Program-made: the position numbers and the translations under genes
Assembly (NCBI GenBank): GCA_947489315.1
Contig: CANLCX010000001.1
Coordinates: 189,501-253,500 of the forward strand
DNA from: an uncultured Sphingomonadaceae bacterium
GTDB taxonomy: Bacteria; Pseudomonadota; Alphaproteobacteria; Sphingomonadales; Sphingomonadaceae
DNA: 64,000 nucleotides
Direction of reading: 5' to 3'
Notes under the pieces: generated by a model
Database searches by the model: none
Told to the model about the DNA's origin: nothing
What the model saw: only the letters and a program-made list of their open reading frames with translations
Shown: positions 60,561 through 64,000 of the stretch, in pieces
How positions within the stretch are numbered: position 1 is the stretch's first letter
Layout of the letters: every line of letters starts with the position of its first letter

Positions 60561-61625
60561 TTAACTTTCGCCGTAAACAAAGCCTTCCGGTTCTGGCCAT
60601 TCCATTGATGTTGCTGCCATGACCCGAAACAGCCTGCCCATTTCATCGAGATGCGTTAGCCGATGATGGGCGGCGCGAATGGAGCCCGCCTGTTTGGGTG
60701 CGCGCTCAGCCAGTTTTTTGGCTCTTTGGTCAATCCCAAGTGCTTTGAGCCACTGGCCCTGTTCTGCTGGACCATGGACGGATAAAAGTCGGGTTTTGGC
60801 GATATTAGCGAGGCTGTGAAAATTGACATGGGCCGTGAGATCAGAGGTTCCCGGGCTGTCAAACGGGCTGATTGGCAAATGGTCTTTGACCGCTTGCAAC
60901 GTACTGCCTGTGCCCGGCCGATCATAGCCATAGTCGATGACCAATATCACCCCGCCCTGTTTAGCGAGCCGGCCGGCGAGCTTTTCGAAAAGTTGCGAAC
61001 TAGCCGGTGAGCTTTCCAATATCGTTCCGTTGGGCAAACCGGCAGAGGATTTGGAAACCTGATTTTCAATGGTTTGCGTGCCGGGAATGGCGATAAATTT
61101 ATTGCGATCCCGGGCAACCATATGACGGCGCCATCCCGCCTGCGTAGAGACAAATTGTTCTACCGGCAGGGCATCGAAAAATTCATTGGCGACGATCATG
61201 AGCGGTGCATCGGTTGGCAGACTGTCGATGCTCTCATGCCATGCAGCACTGGTATGCAGTGCGGCTTGTTTGGTTTTTAGAACGGGGCTTGTTTCAACAA
61301 AATGGACTTGCGGATCACAGCCGAATTTCGCCATGGCGCGCCGCGCATCCGCCGCGAGGGTTCCGCGGCCGGGGCCCAGTTCCACATAATGGACATGATC
61401 GGGACTGCCTTTGCGGAGCCATAGGTCCGATAGCCATATTCCGATCAGCTCCCCGAACATCTGACTAATCTCTGGCGCGGTTACGAAATCGCCATCCTCG
61501 CCAATCGGGTCTTTGCTCGCATAATAAGACGCATTGGCAATGCCGATATACTCACTGAGTGGAATCGGCCCTTCTCGGTCGATTTTTTCAGCGAGGATAT
61601 GCGCGGCCGATAGGCTCTCAGGCAA
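60561..61625 (-). CDS. MidA/NDUFAF7-type SAM-dependent methyltransferase (DUF185)
   Basis: 354 residues. [46 protein letters not shown] is the family start. The SAM site is [19 protein letters not shown], followed by [16 protein letters not shown] and [24 protein letters not shown]. The mitochondrial homologue methylates an arginine of complex I subunit NDUFS2; the bacterial role is presumed similar. Overlaps lgt by 8 bp. Confidence 0.9.
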   Translation of the reverse strand: MPESLSAAHILAEKIDREGPIPLSEYIGIANASYYASKDPIGEDGDFVTAPEISQMFGELIGIWLSDLWLRKGSPDHVHYVELGPGRGTLAADARRAMAKFGCDPQVHFVETSPVLKTKQAALHTSAAWHESIDSLPTDAPLMIVANEFFDALPVEQFVSTQAGWRRHMVARDRNKFIAIPGTQTIENQVSKSSAGLPNGTILESSPASSQLFEKLAGRLAKQGGVILVIDYGYDRPGTGSTLQAVKDHLPISPFDSPGTSDLTAHVNFHSLANIAKTRLLSVHGPAEQGQWLKALGIDQRAKKLAERAPKQAGSIRAAHHRLTHLDEMGRLFRVMAATSMEWPEPEGFVYGES

Positions 61626-62484
61626 CGCTCTTGTCCCCAGCGGTTGGTTCCACGCGCACGCGCCGGCCCTTGGCCGTAAACACCAGATAGATACCGAGCA
61701 GTAACATCGGCACCGTCAGGGTCTGTCCCATGGTCAGGCCCCAGCTGAGATTTTCTAGGCCCTTATCCGGCTGGCGGAAAAATTCGACCGTGAACCGGCT
61801 GAGCCCGTAAACCAGCAGGCCGGTGCCGACCAATTTGCCCGGATGATAGCGCGCGTCGGTTTTCCAGAACAGCAGCGACGTGATGATGAAGTAAAGCAAC
61901 CCTTCCAGACCTGCTTCATAAAGCTGGCTCGGATGGCGAGGCAAATCACCAGCTGCAGTTTGCGTAAATACAATTGCCCAAGGAACATCAGTGACGCGGC
62001 CCCAAAGCTCGCCATTGACGAAATTGGCCAAGCGGCCAAAGAGCAGGCCGAACGGAATAACACAGGCGATATAGTCACAAATGCGCAAGAAACTAAGCTT
62101 TTCCTTCCGGGATATGTACCAGATGGCGAGCACGACACCCAAAACACCACCATGGAGCGACATGCCGCCATTCCAGACTTGGAGTATTTCAATCGGGTTG
62201 GACAATATTGCCGGATTATAGAAAAATACGTAGCCGAGCCGCCCACCGAGAATGATACCCAGCGTTGCATAGAAAATCATATCATCTGCATGGCGCCGCG
62301 CCAAGGGAGCGCCGGGCTGAACGATCAGCTTGGTGAGATACCAATAGCCGATCAAAATGCCCGCCAGATAGGCCAGTGAGTACCATTTTAACTGGAAAAA
62401 CCCGAGGTCAAGTGCGTTGGGAGACAGTCCCAATTCCTCAAATCGCGTAAATTGCGCCGCACTTGCAAGAATAATATCAATCAA
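61618..62484 (-). CDS. lgt: prolipoprotein diacylglyceryl transferase
   Basis: 288 residues, seven helices. The Lgt signature is [14 protein letters not shown], with [28 protein letters not shown] and [11 protein letters not shown] also present. Lgt transfers diacylglycerol to the lipobox cysteine of prolipoproteins. Translationally linked to the MidA gene. Divergent from the acyl-CoA synthetase. Confidence 0.95.
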   Translation of the reverse strand: MIDIILASAAQFTRFEELGLSPNALDLGFFQLKWYSLAYLAGILIGYWYLTKLIVQPGAPLARRHADDMIFYATLGIILGGRLGYVFFYNPAILSNPIEILQVWNGGMSLHGGVLGVVLAIWYISRKEKLSFLRICDYIACVIPFGLLFGRLANFVNGELWGRVTDVPWAIVFTQTAAGDLPRHPSQLYEAGLEGLLYFIITSLLFWKTDARYHPGKLVGTGLLVYGLSRFTVEFFRQPDKGLENLSWGLTMGQTLTVPMLLLGIYLVFTAKGRRVRVEPTAGDKSVA

Positions 62485-62589
62485 CTCTTTTCCCCATCAG
62501 GTTTCATCGTCATATAGCAAGGGCATATAACGGGAAATTCTCCGATACCAAGAGGGAAACCCAAACTGACTTTGCGGGAGAAAAATGAA

Positions 62590-64000
62590 ATGCCGTCGCC
62601 ATTAGACACGATGATCAACGAAACGCTGGCTGCGATGACGCAGCCGGGACAGCTTTTGGAGCTGGATAAGGTCCAGAAATATGGCGTGGACATGCCCATT
62701 TTCAAAAATGCCCCGAATAATGTTTCCGATTATTTTGCCTTTTTCTGCATGCAGCATGCGGATAAGGAATTTCTCGTTGATGGCGATATCCGGCTGACTT
62801 TCAAGGATACTTATGCCGCTGCGCGTGTGTTGGCTGGCGGCCTTGTCGCCGGACATGGCGTTCAAAAAGGCGATCGGATCGGTATAGCGGCACGCAATTC
62901 GGCAAATTGGATTATCCTCGACATGGCGATCACCATGGCTGGTGGCGTGTCTACCAAGCTTAATGGTTGGTGGCAGGGTGATGAGCTGGCTGATGGTATT
63001 GAGGATGTCAGTTGCTCGATTGTTTTTGCCGACAAACAACGCGCCGCGCGCTTGTCCGAATCGGGTCGCGATCATGGAGCGGAAATTGTGCTGTTCGAAC
63101 ATGACCTGCCGCCGCTCGAAGGTTTGAAGGCCTGTCTCGCAAAAGGCGGGGACGCCCAAACCGCGCTGCCGCAAATGGGGCCTGAGGATAATGCGACGAT
63201 ATTGTTCACATCTGGTTCCACCGGGCGGTCCAAAGGCGCCTATGCCGAGCACCGGTCGGTTGTTCAGGGCGCGATGAGCTTTGTCGGCGCTTTTGCGGTC
63301 ATGGCGCATCTGATGGAAAAAGCCGGAACTTTGCCGGATATTCAGCCAACCGCCTTGGTTGCTGTGCCGTTATTTCATGTCACGGCTTCCGTGCCGTTGA
63401 TCCTCGTTAGCTTTGCCATCGGCCGTAAGCTGGTGATGATGAAAAAATGGGATGCCGAAGAAGCGATGCGTCTCATCGAAAAAGAAAAAGTGACCTATTT
63501 TGTCGGCGTACCGCTGATGAGCATGGAGATTTACTCGCACCCCAAACTGGCCGATTATGATCTCAGTACCTGCGTTTCCATGGCTGCTGGCGGCGCGCCA
63601 CGGCCGGTGGAGCATGTCAAACGGATTAAGGAAGGCATGGGCAAGGGTTTCCCGCTCATTGGCTATGGTCTGACTGAAACCAACGGCGTGGGTTGCTCGA
63701 ACACCAATGAAAATTATCTCGAGAAGCCGGATAGCACTGGTCGCGCGACGCCACCGATTGTGGATGTCGGAATATTGGACGATGATGGCAATAAGGTAGC
63801 GCAGGGTGAGCGCGGCGAAGTGTGTATCCGCAGCAGCGCCAATTTCACGGGCTATTGGAACAACGAACAGGCGACCAAGGAAGCCTTTACCGACGATGGA
63901 TATTTCCGCAGCGGCGATATCGGTTATCTCGACCCGGACGGCTATCTCTATATTGTCGATCGCAAGAAAGAGATTATCATTCGTGGCGGCGAAAATATCA
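62590..64000 (+). CDS. AMP-dependent acyl-CoA synthetase (3' end outside window)
   Basis: 470 complete codons from ATG 62590 (GGGAG upstream), running off the right edge without a stop, which is why the ORF track lacks it. ANL features: the P-loop ILFTSGSTGRSKGAYAEHRS, LVAVPLFHVTAS, FPLIGYGLTETNG, SGDIGYLDPDGYLYIVDRKKEIIIRGGENI. Activates a fatty or other carboxylic acid with CoA. The substrate cannot be told from this part. Confidence 0.9.
   Translation, partial: MPSPLDTMINETLAAMTQPGQLLELDKVQKYGVDMPIFKNAPNNVSDYFAFFCMQHADKEFLVDGDIRLTFKDTYAAARVLAGGLVAGHGVQKGDRIGIAARNSANWIILDMAITMAGGVSTKLNGWWQGDELADGIEDVSCSIVFADKQRAARLSESGRDHGAEIVLFEHDLPPLEGLKACLAKGGDAQTALPQMGPEDNATILFTSGSTGRSKGAYAEHRSVVQGAMSFVGAFAVMAHLMEKAGTLPDIQPTALVAVPLFHVTASVPLILVSFAIGRKLVMMKKWDAEEAMRLIEKEKVTYFVGVPLMSMEIYSHPKLADYDLSTCVSMAAGGAPRPVEHVKRIKEGMGKGFPLIGYGLTETNGVGCSNTNENYLEKPDSTGRATPPIVDVGILDDDGNKVAQGERGEVCIRSSANFTGYWNNEQATKEAFTDDGYFRSGDIGYLDPDGYLYIVDRKKEIIIRGGENI

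Noticed and set aside
61843-62379. 178-residue plus-strand ORF opposite lgt
   Set aside because: It is the antisense shadow of lgt, with no start signal or family pattern.
1-64000. CRISPR arrays, tRNA or rRNA genes, prophage or complete insertion sequences
   Set aside because: No regularly spaced direct repeats with unique spacers, no cloverleaf-like segments and no transposase or integrase frames were seen; a tRNAscan and IS search would be the decisive check.

Overview
The window (about 55% GC by eye, dense gene packing, many ATGA/TAATG stop-start overlaps) reads as a chromosomal segment of an alphaproteobacterium, most likely Sphingomonadales (Sphingorhabdus/Parasphingorhabdus/Sphingopyxis-like). 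Pointers are a PEP-CTERM protein ending in the sphingomonad-style PEPATWAFMI motif, MipA/OmpV, DUF1285, DUF1826 and DUF3299 families, a STAS-MlaE fusion and the general housekeeping content. No rRNA, tRNA, CRISPR array, phage or complete IS element was seen.

Layout. 1-6.3 kb: the 3' end of parC, then a zinc-homeostasis island. CobW-type GTPase and DUF1826 run leftward; a MerC-domain protein, a Zur-type Fur regulator, a small unknown protein, an ABC ATPase, an FtsX-type permease with a histidine-rich loop and a DUF3299 protein run rightward. Two Zur-box-like palindromes sit at the two promoter regions. 6.5-8.7 kb: a TetR regulator diverges from an alpha/beta hydrolase and membrane protein, with a perfect 18-bp inverted repeat operator pair between them. 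8.9-11.1 kb: MipA/OmpV and an apparently exported FAH-fold protein. 11.5-21 kb: a NarL-type response regulator diverges from a 7TMR-DISM histidine kinase, followed by a run of seven exported proteins (DUF4136 lipoprotein, DUF1036-like proteins, cysteine-rich proteins, an MliC-like lysozyme-inhibitor candidate). An 18-bp dyad (consensus about ATRGTGT-N4-5-CACTAT) recurs about 60 bp ahead of several start codons here; I propose it as the operator of this two-component system. This is the best candidate for an undescribed system.

21-38 kb: an exported propeller-like protein, a Yip1-domain protein, a PEP-CTERM protein with CtrA-like sites and a strong terminator, then a maintenance operon (GNAT, DUF1285, NUDIX, CCA-adding enzyme, SDR), DUF1499, PQQ sugar dehydrogenase, ICMT-like methyltransferase, a DNA-repair group (tag, a photolyase-like protein of unusual domain order, a 59-aa Myb/SANT-like protein absent from the ORF track) and a GGDEF-EAL protein. 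37-46 kb: a LuxR solo opposite a winged-helix protein, threonine aldolase, a DMT transporter, a PadR-controlled pair (StyC-like membrane protein and di-iron-type hydrolase), an Imm11-like gene flanked by hairpin repeats, and an ABC1 kinase/DUF427/DCC operon.

46-64 kb: renalase-like oxidoreductase, SDR, M48 protease, pepN, pgeF, an SLC13 transporter, a PLP sulfur-amino-acid lyase with a fossil of a second copy behind it, a 148-bp MITE-like element, a HAD phosphatase, a complete Mla-type lipid transport operon, a MidA-type methyltransferase with lgt, and the start of an acyl-CoA synthetase. A GTCCGCTTT...AAAGCGGAC hairpin family recurs at six loci between genes.
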